NCBI RefSeq assembly: GCF_001678905.1
Contig: NZ_CP012117.1
Coordinates: 1,550,001-1,614,000, forward strand
Source: Dermabacter vaginalis
Lineage (GTDB): Bacteria; Actinomycetota; Actinomycetes; Actinomycetales; Dermabacteraceae
Length of the DNA: 64,000 bases
Reading direction: 5' to 3'
The translations under genes and the position numbers were made by a program. Below the pieces are notes generated by a model. It saw only the letters and a program-made list of their open reading frames with translations. It ran no database searches and had not been told where the DNA came from. Below, piece by piece: positions 54,701-62,259 of this stretch (its first letter is position 1; every line of letters begins with the position of its first letter).

Positions 54701-55445
54701 TACGTTCTTCCCATTCAATTCCGAGGCGTCGCGTGAGTTCATCCATGAGGAGGTTCTGGTGCAACTCACTGACGTGCACGGCGTTGTTGAACAGTGCGCG
54801 CGAATCTAGCGTGACCCATTTGCCGTCGCTTGCTCGTTGAACACGGTTAGCTAGTAGCAAGTGAGTGTGTAGGTGTGGCTCACCTTCGCGGTTGTCCCAG
54901 TGGTCCCAGCCTCCAGCAACGAGACCTTTAATTGGAACGGCGACGGCACCGCCATGACCGGCACGGGTCTGTGCAACGTTGCCCTCCATATAGGTCACTG
55001 TTGCGTCTAGTGCGGCATGGTGTGCGTCGGCTATTGTGCGCTGCAACTCTGCGTCGCCCAGTGCCCAGAGAATACTGACGTCTTTGGGAACTGTGAAGGT
55101 GAGGTCGAAGCCTGAGACGTCACGTTTTGTTTGTTTGGTGGAGTCAGCGAGTTGGTTGTCGTTGTTCACGGTTCGTACATCTCGTCGTGGACGTCCCATA
55201 ATTGCCCCGGTTGAGGGGTTGCGAAAGTGCTGCCATACATTCACAGCATCGCTACTTGTAATGATTGAGCCATACTCTCGCTCAATGCCGTCTAACCCTT
55301 TGCCTAACCATCGCCCTGGGGGGTTTCCTTCGACGGTGTAGTAAGCGGTGAGGCCGCCCTCGGCCATTGCCGCTGGAGTTGCACCGTCGGCTTTCGCGAC
55401 TGTGCTTTGGACGTAGTCAGCAGATGAAATTGGAGTGATGTTCAT
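51789..55445 (-). CDS. MobF-type conjugative relaxase-helicase (TraA/TrwC-like)
   Basis: 1,218 aa. The N-terminal TrwC relaxase domain (residues 1-320) has Tyr-containing SADYVQ and AYYTVEGNPPGRWLGK, and the three-His metal motif PHLHTHLLLANRV (about 193). A RecD/TraI-type helicase follows: GPAGTGKTTTM (about 556), VVDEASMAS (about 668), VGDHRQIEAVEAGGALSLL, and the C-terminal motif YATTAHRCQGATV. It would nick at oriT, stay covalently bound and unwind the strand. ATG 55445 overlaps the stop of the zinc-finger gene (ATGA); GTG 55451 is less likely. Transcribed towards the methylase-helicase gene. Confidence 0.95.
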   Translation of the reverse strand: MNITPISSADYVQSTVAKADGATPAAMAEGGLTAYYTVEGNPPGRWLGKGLDGIEREYGSIITSSDAVNVWQHFRNPSTGAIMGRPRRDVRTVNNDNQLADSTKQTKRDVSGFDLTFTVPKDVSILWALGDAELQRTIADAHHAALDATVTYMEGNVAQTRAGHGGAVAVPIKGLVAGGWDHWDNREGEPHLHTHLLLANRVQRASDGKWVTLDSRALFNNAVHVSELHQNLLMDELTRRLGIEWEERTRGTTRAVVPDIKGMPASLRAEFSSRDAQVRAREDAAVQTYIERYGHAPSRKVRAGLHSAAWRATRKAKSKTVMPLSDRCSQWRADAQAAGVNIDALIGTCTDRDYATPLTRVTAHDAHEVIATLTALNITEHTRTDTEAGAADSLSSVAEQIEKDLTKTRSTWTRANIRAEVERMTRMVRAASPDVRERASQLITEAVIERCIAVTPERYVVNTDDPRLSLRGTSVFDDDTRSVFTSSTALERENRLVAALTTTGVWNPPESPTVEKLIEEVNAAQKTTRGYSLAEDQEAAVRAIMTDTSRMSVLIGPAGTGKTTTMSALKNVWEHEHGTGSLLGVTTSAQAAHVLSEELEAPAHTIAKWLYESTVGNTDRRTEYDSLIDALENDLLSPATRRAYRRRVAELATTIDSWTLHAGQMLVVDEASMASTTHLAELTAQADAAGARILLVGDHRQIEAVEAGGALSLLADHGPVHELTSVWRFHHKWEADASLLLRDVSDQQDAHDVLALYEAHERLHGGADDELLEQAYLDTRHALDEGRSALIIASTNALVDELNQRFSHDLRLAGRIDAARTALLRGDRDAGVGERVLARSNDRTIVDTDGDFIRNGTLMTVTSIHNDGSITAVREDNNATIHLSASYLRDHTELGYATTAHRCQGATVDEARVVIPSQDPIASELLYVAMTRGRDLNAAYIGEAASATSASPATGLRVADEETPTWRERFQQMAQTHAAETSATTALGNAREDANNLQRLTSEYAYLLTLENHQPQIDTLAANLHVLPDALEESLILPSLFAAYRAADAHNPTATHNALTTPVTGVDPTDVDASLKIIAHRLRALTPNDPRGHALPGGLPLLTDRADHDVHQLGDQVHSRIHDRITQLSATAPGEAWARTCPPHLHTDIAIYRDLYRVRTTTPLGPEPPARDTQQHAHWHYLTTALATTSEALPVSTHAPTTEPHLHTDSHPQPNRPQ

Positions 55446-55924
55446 GCCCACGGATTTTCTCCACTCTTGAGATACGGTGCGAGGCGCTCGCGAAGCGGTT
55501 TCGCGATTACATCGCCTGTGCCCGTGTGCTTCACGAGAACGACGTACGACTGTGCGAAAAGACGTGCGCGCTTATACTCACGCTCGTACCGTTTACGCTC
55601 ACGCTCAAGCTCATACTCGAGCCGATACACACGATCCTTAAAATGCTCACGCTCGCGAACGACTCGCGCTAACTCTTCATGCGCCACGCGAGTTTCTTTA
55701 TCGTTACGGACCTCAACCCGCCGCAAGTCCGGCCCATACTTCTCCGCAATCAGCTGCGCGACCTTCTTACGAGGCATCGTCTCGCCATTACGCACACGCT
55801 CTCGGTAGCGACGCTTCGTCGCCGTGTTCTTACAGCGGGCAGAGCAATAGCGCTCCTGCTTGCCACACAGCTCCGTTGAGCACACCACGCACACCTTGGG
55901 ACTGGAAGATTCGTTCATACCCAT
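55442..55924 (-). CDS. Zinc-finger/coiled-coil partner of the relaxase
   Basis: About 160 aa. N-terminal zinc-finger pattern CVVCSTELCGKQERYCSARC followed by a basic KRRYRERVRNG, then a long charged coiled coil (residues 60-120, VREREHFKDRVYRLEYELER). The stop overlaps the relaxase start, so the two are coupled; such small DNA-binding proteins often act as relaxosome accessory factors at oriT. The frame runs upstream to 55975 but ATG 55924 or 55918 is more plausible. Its 5' side is cut off from its normal promoter by an IS at 55978. Confidence 0.75.
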   Translation of the reverse strand: MGMNESSSPKVCVVCSTELCGKQERYCSARCKNTATKRRYRERVRNGETMPRKKVAQLIAEKYGPDLRRVEVRNDKETRVAHEELARVVREREHFKDRVYRLEYELERERKRYEREYKRARLFAQSYVVLVKHTGTGDVIAKPLRERLAPYLKSGENPWA

Positions 55925-55931
55925 CCATCGC

Positions 55932-55945
55932 AGACGCCGGCGTCT
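55932..55945. promoter_or_regulatory. 14-base perfect palindrome before the relaxase operon
   Basis: AGACGCCGGCGTCT lies eight bases upstream of ATG 55924. Candidate operator for autoregulation of the mobilisation genes. Confidence 0.45.
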
Positions 55946-56023
55946 AGACGTCACCTTCTGTCCAACCGGACGCATTGTGGGGTTACCCGCAAATCGTGGA
56001 CACGTAGTGGAGCTACCTAGTGG

Positions 56024-56926
56024 TTAGGCAGCTATTCCTTTTCTGCTAGTGATTAGACCAATTTGGTTCTCAAAGTCGACGGGGCTGACCATACCGAGTG
56101 CGGAATGTCGGCGTCGACGGTTGTAGACGACTTCAATCCAGTAGGCAACGGCCTTGCGTGCAGCATCACGGGTCGTCCAGCGCTTACGGTCGTAGAACTC
56201 GGTTTTAAGCGTCGACCAGAACGACTCAGCCATCGCGTTATCGAAGCACACACCAGTACGCCCCACGGACTGAGCAATGCTCAGGCTGCGGCAAACCTCC
56301 CAGAGCTGCTCGCTAGTGAATTGAGCTCCGCGGTCAGCGTGAAACACCAGCCCATCAGGAACGTCACCACGCAACGTGTGCGCCATCCGCAGGGCTCGCT
56401 CGACCAGGGAAGTATCTTGAACGCTATCCATAGCCCAGCCCAGCACCCGGCGGGAATGGCCATCGCGGACCGCGCACAAGTACAACCAGCCTTCACCGGT
56501 GCGCAAGTAGGTAATATCTGACATCCACACCCGGTTGAGCTCACCAGTATCAAACATGCGCTTGACCAGGTCAGGAAGCGTGGACTTACGCTTAGCTTGA
56601 ATCGTTGTCACCGGGACAAAGGCCCGCGGTGAAATCCCCTCAATCCCCATCATGCACATCCGTTTAGCCACAGTCTTACGGTTAAGCGCAATGTGGTAGC
56701 GCTCGGCAAGTTCTGCGGTGATCCGCGGCGCACCATAAACCTCATCGGAGTCTTTCCAAATCCGGTGAATCTTGCGGTCAACATCATCGTAAAATGCTGC
56801 ACGATCATCTTCGCCCGATAGTCGCTTCTGCTGCGTATGGGCCCATTTGTAGTATCCAGACCGAGACACTTTTAAAAGCCGTGCCATGCGCTTGATGCTG
56901 TAGTTCGCCTTCTCCTGCTGCATCAA
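56024..56926 (-). CDS. IS3-family transposase OrfB, copy 1
   Basis: 300 aa DDE transposase. Helical N-terminus with VSRSGYYKWAHTQ, then HTH_21-like region (SDEVYGAPRITAEL) and the rve catalytic core: MSDITYLRTGEGWLYLCAV (first Asp), FHADRGAQFTSEQLW (second Asp) and AMAESFWSTLKTEFY (Glu). The C-terminus RRRRHSALGMVSPVDFE is typical of the family. All catalytic residues are present. ATGA overlap with OrfA, as in coupled or frameshifted IS3 systems. Confidence 0.95.
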   Translation of the reverse strand: MMQQEKANYSIKRMARLLKVSRSGYYKWAHTQQKRLSGEDDRAAFYDDVDRKIHRIWKDSDEVYGAPRITAELAERYHIALNRKTVAKRMCMMGIEGISPRAFVPVTTIQAKRKSTLPDLVKRMFDTGELNRVWMSDITYLRTGEGWLYLCAVRDGHSRRVLGWAMDSVQDTSLVERALRMAHTLRGDVPDGLVFHADRGAQFTSEQLWEVCRSLSIAQSVGRTGVCFDNAMAESFWSTLKTEFYDRKRWTTRDAARKAVAYWIEVVYNRRRRHSALGMVSPVDFENQIGLITSRKGIAA

Positions 56927-57240
56927 TTCGAACTTTTCTGCTCGCGTTGCTTCGCAGCGAAGAAGGCTGTCGCTTTTGACAAAAACTCGTTATCCATCTT
57001 GGCTTCAGCCAGCTCCCGACGAAGACGAGCATTCTCAGCACGAAGATCAGCCTCGCTCATCCCATCTGATGCTCCTCGGCGCTCACGCTCGAGTTTGACC
57101 CACCGGCCTAAAAGCCCGGCGGACACACCAATCTTCTTAGCCACATGAGCAATCGGACGCCGCGACTCTATTACCAGGTTCGCGGCTTCACGCCGATACT
57201 CCGGCGTGTACTTCTTGCGCTGTTGACTCACAATGAACAT
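56923..57240 (-). CDS. IS3-family OrfA, copy 1
   Basis: 105 aa. Helix-turn-helix (YTPEYRREAANLVIE, HVAKKIGVSAGLLGRWVKLE) and a leucine-zipper-like helix (LRAENARLRRELAEAKMDNE). Start either ATG 57240 or GTG 57228, the latter with AGGAGAGG at proper spacing. Binds the IS ends and partners OrfB. Confidence 0.93.
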   Translation of the reverse strand: MFIVSQQRKKYTPEYRREAANLVIESRRPIAHVAKKIGVSAGLLGRWVKLERERRGASDGMSEADLRAENARLRRELAEAKMDNEFLSKATAFFAAKQREQKSSN

Positions 57241-57339
57241 CCTCTCCTACGGACACAAGATCCGCACTAATAGGGTGTCCACTAAACGAGGGTAACCTCA
57301 ATTGGTGCCAGACGTCCGTGGGGGTGTTTGTTTCTATTT

Positions 57340-57590
57340 TTTTGTGGGGGGTGTTTTTTGTGTGGGAGTTGTTTTTTGTGGGGGGTGTTTTTTGTGTGGG
57401 AGTTGTTTTTTGTGTGGGAGTTGTTTTTTGTGGGGGGTGTTTTTTGTGTGGGAGTTGTTTTTTGTGTGGGAGTTGTTTTTTGTGGGGGGTGTTTTTGTGT
57501 GGGAGTTGTTTTTTGTGGGGGGTGTTTTTGTGTGGGGGTGTTTGTTGTGTGGGGGTGTTTGTTGTGTGGGGGTTGGGGGGTGTGGGCAGG
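57340..57590 (+). repeat. G/T-rich minisatellite between the two IS copies
   Basis: About 250 bases with almost only G and T on the plus strand. Two units alternate irregularly: TGGGGGGTGTTTTTTG (16) and TGTGGGAGTTGTTTTTTG (18), about eleven units, then variants based on TGTGGGGGTGTTTGT. The unit boundaries vary by one T. The frames through it are low-complexity shadows. G runs of three to six could fold into quadruplexes. Confidence 0.85.
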
Positions 57591-57736
57591 CAGAGTCGAA
57601 GGAAAGACGTGGGAGGAGGAGACGAGTGAGAGGAAGGATGGGAGAAGGGAGAGAAGAAGCGATGAAGAAGAGCTAGACGAACGAAGTAGCAGAGGTGCAG
57701 AAGTTTAAATGTCTCACGCGGGTGCAACGGTGAGGG
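57591..57736. other. Purine-rich segment without gene
   Basis: From about 57593 to 57705 the plus strand is mostly A and G (blocks such as GGGAGGAGGAGACGAGTG), continuing the strand asymmetry of the minisatellite. No supported gene. Confidence 0.6.
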
Positions 57737-57782
57737 TGGGGTTACCCGCAAATCGTGGACACGTAGTGGAGCTACCTAGTGG

Positions 57783-58685
57783 TTAGGCAGCTATTCCTTT
57801 TCTGCTAGTGATTAGACCAATTTGGTTCTCAAAGTCGACGGGGCTGACCATACCGAGTGCGGAATGTCGGCGTCGACGGTTGTAGACGACTTCAATCCAG
57901 TAGGCAACGGCCTTGCGTGCAGCATCACGGGTCGTCCAGCGCTTACGGTCGTAGAACTCGGTTTTAAGCGTCGACCAGAACGACTCAGCCATCGCGTTAT
58001 CGAAGCACACACCAGTACGCCCCACGGACTGAGCAATGCTCAGGCTGCGGCAAACCTCCCAGAGCTGCTCGCTAGTGAATTGAGCTCCGCGGTCAGCGTG
58101 AAACACCAGCCCATCAGGAACGTCACCACGCAACGTGTGCGCCATCCGCAGGGCTCGCTCGACCAGGGAAGTATCTTGAACGCTATCCATAGCCCAGCCC
58201 AGCACCCGGCGGGAATGGCCATCGCGGACCGCGCACAAGTACAACCAGCCTTCACCGGTGCGCAAGTAGGTAATATCTGACATCCACACCCGGTTGAGCT
58301 CACCAGTATCAAACATGCGCTTGACCAGGTCAGGAAGCGTGGACTTACGCTTAGCTTGAATCGTTGTCACCGGGACAAAGGCCCGCGGTGAAATCCCCTC
58401 AATCCCCATCATGCACATCCGTTTAGCCACAGTCTTACGGTTAAGCGCAATGTGGTAGCGCTCGGCAAGTTCTGCGGTGATCCGCGGCGCACCATAAACC
58501 TCATCGGAGTCTTTCCAAATCCGGTGAATCTTGCGGTCAACATCATCGTAAAATGCTGCACGATCATCTTCGCCCGATAGTCGCTTCTGCTGCGTATGGG
58601 CCCATTTGTAGTATCCAGACCGAGACACTTTTAAAAGCCGTGCCATGCGCTTGATGCTGTAGTTCGCCTTCTCCTGCTGCATCAA
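57783..58685 (-). CDS. IS3-family transposase OrfB, copy 2
   Basis: 300 aa, protein identical to OrfB of copy 1 with the full D-D-E set (MSDITYL, HADRGAQF, AMAESFWS). Overlaps its OrfA by four bases. No change between the two proteins, which points to very recent transposition. Confidence 0.95.
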   Translation of the reverse strand: MMQQEKANYSIKRMARLLKVSRSGYYKWAHTQQKRLSGEDDRAAFYDDVDRKIHRIWKDSDEVYGAPRITAELAERYHIALNRKTVAKRMCMMGIEGISPRAFVPVTTIQAKRKSTLPDLVKRMFDTGELNRVWMSDITYLRTGEGWLYLCAVRDGHSRRVLGWAMDSVQDTSLVERALRMAHTLRGDVPDGLVFHADRGAQFTSEQLWEVCRSLSIAQSVGRTGVCFDNAMAESFWSTLKTEFYDRKRWTTRDAARKAVAYWIEVVYNRRRRHSALGMVSPVDFENQIGLITSRKGIAA

Positions 58686-58999
58686 TTCGAACTTTTCTGC
58701 TCGCGTTGCTTCGCAGCGAAGAAGGCTGTCGCTTTTGACAAAAACTCGTTATCCATCTTGGCTTCAGCCAGCTCCCGACGAAGACGAGCATTCTCAGCAC
58801 GAAGATCAGCCTCGCTCATCCCATCTGATGCTCCTCGGCGCTCACGCTCGAGTTTGACCCACCGGCCTAAAAGCCCGGCGGACACACCAATCTTCTTAGC
58901 CACATGAGCAATCGGACGCCGCGACTCTATTACCAGGTTCGCGGCTTCACGCCGATACTCCGGCGTGTACTTCTTGCGCTGTTGACTCACAATGAACAT
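58682..58999 (-). CDS. IS3-family OrfA, copy 2
   Basis: 105 aa, identical to OrfA of copy 1: helix-turn-helix plus leucine-zipper-like helix. Intact. Confidence 0.93.
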   Translation of the reverse strand: MFIVSQQRKKYTPEYRREAANLVIESRRPIAHVAKKIGVSAGLLGRWVKLERERRGASDGMSEADLRAENARLRRELAEAKMDNEFLSKATAFFAAKQREQKSSN

Positions 59000-59146
59000 C
59001 CTCTCCTACGGACACAAGATCCGCACTAATAGGGTGTCCACTAAACGAGGGTAACCTCAAGGGGTGTAGAGGACTCACGGCAGGCGGTGGCGAATAAGTG
59101 ACCATGCAGGCAGCCGGGAGGTGCCAGGGCGAGAGAGGAGACGAGA

Positions 59147-59458
59147 GTGGCGGCGGTAGATCGGGCAGTGGCCACGTATGGGCCGGTGGGGCGGTTGTTT
59201 GTGTGGTACGTGCAGTGGGGGTACGTGCATTGGCCGAAGATGGTGTGGGCGATTATTGGGAGTTGGGTTGCGTTGAAGATTGTGCGGGTGGCGAGTAGGG
59301 CTGTTGTGGTTGGGGATCCCGATCCGCGTCAGCGTGCAGCAGCGCAATTGCGGTTGCTCGTGTTGAGGCTGTGTCTGTGGGGGTTCAACGTTATGACTGT
59401 GGTGGCGTTGTTGTGGTTCGGAGTGTTGCACGATCAGATGAGTTGGGCGGTGCAGTGA
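59147..59458 (+). CDS. Small membrane protein
   Basis: 103 aa, start GTG 59147 with GGAGACGA upstream. Two hydrophobic segments (around residues 28-48, VHWPKMVWAIIGSWVALKIV, and 70-95, LRLCLWGFNVMTVVALLWFG) with a basic loop DPDPRQRAAAQLRLL between. Family not recognised. It is the first gene right of the IS pair; a bidirectional hairpin follows. Confidence 0.6.
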   Translation: MAAVDRAVATYGPVGRLFVWYVQWGYVHWPKMVWAIIGSWVALKIVRVASRAVVVGDPDPRQRAAAQLRLLVLRLCLWGFNVMTVVALLWFGVLHDQMSWAVQ

Positions 59459-59470
59459 GGAGCGAAAGAC

Positions 59471-59502
59471 AAGGGGCGAGACGTGTATATGTCTCGCCCC
59501 TT
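59471..59502. terminator. Bidirectional terminator
   Basis: Perfect arms AAGGGGCGAGAC/GTCTCGCCCCTT between the converging genes ending at 59458 and 59519. Confidence 0.85.
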
Positions 59503-59518
59503 CGCGGTGTGAGGAGGG

Positions 59519-59848
59519 TTAGTGGAGGCGGGGTGATGTTGTGGGTGTGCCGAGTGTGGGTGCAGGGGATGTCGGTGGTGCGCTCGGGCTGGGCTTAGGT
59601 TTGAATTGGGCGAGTTTGTCGGGGCGGTGGCCGGTCCATACCTCGCTGTTGGGGGTTTCGATAATTGGGGCGGCGTAGATGGTGTCGCCGTAGATTGCCT
59701 CTAGGGCAGTTTTGTGTTCGTCAGTGAGTTCGGTAGCGGAGCGCTCAGTGTAGGGGACGTTGTACTTGTCGAGCGTGCGTTTGGTAGCGGTGCATTGGAT
59801 GCAAGACGGGAGTGTCCATACGGTGACTGTGTCAGGTGGGGTGTACAT
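59519..59848 (-). CDS. NrdH/glutaredoxin-like redox protein
   Basis: 109 aa from ATG 59848 (AAAGGAC upstream). Residues 1-75 match the thioredoxin fold of NrdH-redoxins: VTVWTLPSCIQCTATKRTLD with C-x2-C, VPYTERSA, and the cis-Pro region YAAPIIETP followed by WTGHRPDKL. The last 30 residues are a Pro/Ser/Thr tail. NrdH proteins reduce ribonucleotide reductase; element-borne copies of this kind are common in actinobacterial conjugative elements, but the partner here is unknown. Confidence 0.85.
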   Translation of the reverse strand: MYTPPDTVTVWTLPSCIQCTATKRTLDKYNVPYTERSATELTDEHKTALEAIYGDTIYAAPIIETPNSEVWTGHRPDKLAQFKPKPSPSAPPTSPAPTLGTPTTSPRLH

Positions 59849-59987
59849 GGGTGAGTCCTTTCGCTGGTTCACCCATATATCGCTGTGGCGTTAGTGGTGG
59901 GGCGGGTTCTAGCTGTAGAAGGGGTTAGCGGGAGTGTGGAAAGTTCGGTGATGGGTGACCGAACGATGAGAATTGAAGGAGAGGTCG

Positions 59988-60359
59988 ATGGGCTTTCAAC
60001 AGGTGCTTCCGCGTACGCGATTGAGCAGTAATGAACCGAAGGCGACGGTGTCCAAGCGAGGACACTTGACGATTAATCGCGCGCTCATGCGGGAGTGGGG
60101 TGACGTCAAGGAGGTGAAGTTGTTCTTCGACGATGATGCAGCGAAAGTGATGCTAGTGCCGTCGGAGAGCGCGGAGGATACCTACTCGTTGACGATTCAG
60201 AAAAGCGGTAGCGGAATGGTGATGCTGCGTCAGGTGATGACGCATATGCGCGCCGCGCGTGGCCTTGGAGCGGTGTATGCGACTGCGCAGGTACCGCACT
60301 CCATCACAGAGGAAGGTGCTCTCGTTCTCGATGTCGCGAAGGTTGTCAACGCTAAGTAA
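59988..60359 (+). CDS. Hypothetical protein, AbrB-like N-terminus
   Basis: 123 aa from ATG 59988 (GGAGAGG upstream). Residues 18-60 (KATVSKRGHLTINRALMREW, then VKEVKLFFDDDAAKVMLVPS) resemble the swapped-hairpin strands of AbrB/SpoVT-type DNA-binding proteins. The rest is mixed and ends LVLDVAKVVNAK. A regulatory role is possible but the match is loose. Confidence 0.55.
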   Translation: MGFQQVLPRTRLSSNEPKATVSKRGHLTINRALMREWGDVKEVKLFFDDDAAKVMLVPSESAEDTYSLTIQKSGSGMVMLRQVMTHMRAARGLGAVYATAQVPHSITEEGALVLDVAKVVNAK

Positions 60360-60462
60360 GGCGTAGGAATAGTGACCGTCCGTCATATCGCGATAAGGCG
60401 TGGCGGACGGTTTACTGTTTAACGCTTGCAAGGTGCGGGGTGGTGGTTTCGAATGATTGGTT

Positions 60463-60593
60463 GGGGTGACCACAGCTCGGAAGTTTGTGCGGGCCGCAAG
60501 ATGTCCTGGTAGTCCACATGGATCACTCAACCATCATGGAAGCCTTCGATAGATCTTTTCGAGGGCAAGCGCCGCGAAGCGGGGCGCGGCAGT
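60463..60593. repeat. 131-bp direct repeat, copy 1, with internal hairpin
   Basis: Nearly identical to 60850-60980 (differences only at a few sites, e.g. CAAGATGTCC against CAGTGTGTGC). Near the 3' end is a stem GCCGCG/CGCGGC with loop AAGCGGGG. No convincing gene overlaps it. Confidence 0.88.
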
Positions 60594-60849
60594 CTTTTGG
60601 TACCAACTTATGCACCTGGACGGTGCCGGTGTGTGCGGACTTTGGTGTCCCTGGGGAACGTAGTGATGAATGGCGCGCAAGCCTCTCCATGAGTGTTGGG
60701 AGGCATGTAGGCAAGTGCAGCGCTAGAGGTGCCTCGGGAGAGGCTTATGCATCTTGCCTTGAGGCGTTCGTCGGTGGTGCAGTTGGCAAGGTCGGTTGTC
60801 GAAACGGGGTTCAGTTGCGGGGATAAGTGGGGTTGCTCTAAAAGTGTGT

Positions 60850-60980
60850 GGGGTGACCACGGCTCGGAAGTTTGTGCGGGCCGCAGTGTGTGCTGGTAGT
60901 CCACATGGATCACTCAACCATCATGGGAGCCTTCGATAGATCTTTTCGAGGGCAAGCGCCGCGAAGCGGGGCGCGGCAGT
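60850..60980. repeat. 131-bp direct repeat, copy 2
   Basis: Second copy, same orientation, offset 387 bases. Between 60594 and 60849, and from 60981 to 61246, I see no supported gene; an inverted pair GGGTCCGG/CCGGACCC occurs at about 60989-61021. Confidence 0.88.
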
Positions 60981-61246
60981 AAAGTGTAGGGTCCGGGTGC
61001 ACCTTCGTCACTACCGGACCCAACTGCATCACCAGCACGCGCTACATCCACTCAAGGGGCATATCGGAATGCTCGTCCACCTCCTCAAGATCCTCATGCG
61101 TGCGTAGTATCTCGAAGTACACAAAAAGAGACGATGGCCTGGCGACACCATCAAGGCGACAAGCCTCTTCGCGAGGGGTGGCGTAGCAATTACCTTTGAC
61201 GCGGTTGTGGCGCTCACTCACTCGATGACCACGGTAAACCCGAGAG

Positions 61247-61648
61247 TTATGGCTCTACCGGCGAATAGTGCACAGCGACATCAATTCCGGCCGCGTGCAG
61301 CTCACGGGCGATCTGAGCAACCGCCGCAGTGTGAACGCTATGGGGCACGGTTACGCCCGCGCGTTCCGCTGAGTCCGCATCCACGTACCGCGTCAAGTCG
61401 ATAACCTCAGGCTCGTGACCTTGTTGTTGGATCAACGCTTCAACACCCTCAACCGCGCTATCGACGGTGTCAGTAACCCACTCCATTAGCCCCCACAACA
61501 CTTCCGCAACATCATCCGGGATGGACACATCACCCACGGGGGACTGCCAGCGCCGTACCGTGCGCGGACTCACGCCCGCGAGGCGCGCAACGTCCTCGTG
61601 CGTGAGTCCAAGCGCCTCGCGGAGCGTTGCGAGAGTTGCAGGGGTCAT
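61247..61648 (-). CDS. Helix-turn-helix protein (YdiL/Aca2-like N-terminus)
   Basis: 133 aa from ATG 61648, with GGAGGAAG upstream. Residues 1-40 are a classical helix-turn-helix: ATLATLREALGLTHEDVARL then AGVSPRTVRRWQS, as in DUF1870/YdiL proteins. The C-terminal part (VEALIQQQGHEPEVIDLTRY, VAQIARELHAAGIDVAVHY) is a separate domain that could bind a ligand or partner. Coupled to the upstream gene by ATGA overlap. Confidence 0.75.
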   Translation of the reverse strand: MTPATLATLREALGLTHEDVARLAGVSPRTVRRWQSPVGDVSIPDDVAEVLWGLMEWVTDTVDSAVEGVEALIQQQGHEPEVIDLTRYVDADSAERAGVTVPHSVHTAAVAQIARELHAAGIDVAVHYSPVEP

Positions 61649-62034
61649 TCTTCCTCCAGGATCTCGTCCACCGCGTCCATGGCCGCGTTCGTGGCCTCGT
61701 GCAAAGCGTGCCAAAGGTTCTCGTCCTCTAGGCCTCGCATGGTGCGGTGGCTAATAGCGTCCCAATTAGCGCGGATCATTTTCGCGGTGTAGCCGCGCGC
61801 TTCGAGCGTGTCCCAATACGCCGCGACCGCCTCAGGGTAATAAACGTAAACTTCGGTCGCATACTTTCCCGCATGATGCCATTCGTTAGAAATGTCGAGC
61901 TCCTTCGCTTGGGCGCTCGTGAGGCCTCGCCGGTAGCTCGCGGGGAGCTGGCTCCAGGGGAGCGCGCCGTTATCGCGGGCTTCTTGTCCTCGGCGTGAGT
62001 GGCCACGTCCACGGGTGAAGTAGGTTGCAGGCAT
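61645..62034 (-). CDS. Hypothetical protein upstream of the HTH gene
   Basis: 129 aa from ATG 62034 (AAGGA upstream). Basic N-terminus (TYFTRGRGHSRRGQEARDNG), then LPASYRRGLTSAQAKELDIS, aromatic EVYVYYPEAVAAYWDTLEAR and an acidic helical end (MDAVDEILEEE). Soluble. Family not recognised. Small proteins coupled to an HTH gene are often partners in regulatory or toxin-antitoxin pairs; here that is speculation. The 225 bases before the divergent sortase gene would hold both promoters. Confidence 0.55.
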   Translation of the reverse strand: MPATYFTRGRGHSRRGQEARDNGALPWSQLPASYRRGLTSAQAKELDISNEWHHAGKYATEVYVYYPEAVAAYWDTLEARGYTAKMIRANWDAISHRTMRGLEDENLWHALHEATNAAMDAVDEILEEE

Positions 62035-62259
62035 TGTTTCGAGTCCTTCCTGACTTTCTCGGCGGGCCTTGTGCCCTGCCTTGTGACTCCAGTATATGGC
62101 CACATTAAGGACATTGCAACTAGGGCGCGATCGCTTTTTACAGTCGCGCGTAACCTCGAGGGTGCTTCAGTACGCGATGGCGTGGAAGTGTACGGGGGTT
62201 TGCGGGGTGCGGCGATAAAGGGGTGTAGGAGCGTTGAGTGTGCAGGAGAGTGCGTGGGT

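Larger units (their letters stand above)
55978..57300 (-). mobile_element. Intact IS3-family element, copy 1
   Basis: 1,323 bp. Terminal inverted repeats start TGGGGTTACCC (left) and TGAGGTTACCC (right, inverted), with further matching TGGACAC inside. Flanked by a 4-bp target duplication ATTG (55974-55977 and 57301-57304). Encodes OrfA and OrfB on the minus strand; the encoded proteins are identical to those of copy 2. Confidence 0.93.
57737..59059 (-). mobile_element. Intact IS3-family element, copy 2
   Basis: 1,323 bp, same length, ends, orientation and encoded proteins as copy 1, but with a different 4-bp target duplication, AGGG (57733-57736 and 59060-59063). The two copies are therefore separate insertions, not one duplicated block. 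Confidence 0.93.

Noticed and set aside
57344-57590. CRISPR-like repeat array
   Set aside because: Units are 16-18 bases, adjoin each other without unique spacers, are only G/T, and no cas genes are near; it is a minisatellite.
57188-57751. 187-codon minus-strand frame with His/Lys/Pro/Thr repeats
   Set aside because: It is the complement of the G/T minisatellite and runs into the IS end; low complexity without coding support.
60485-60826. 113-codon plus-strand frame between the 131-bp repeats
   Set aside because: It starts inside a repeat, has no ribosome binding site and its composition is not protein-like; the repeat itself is the likelier feature.
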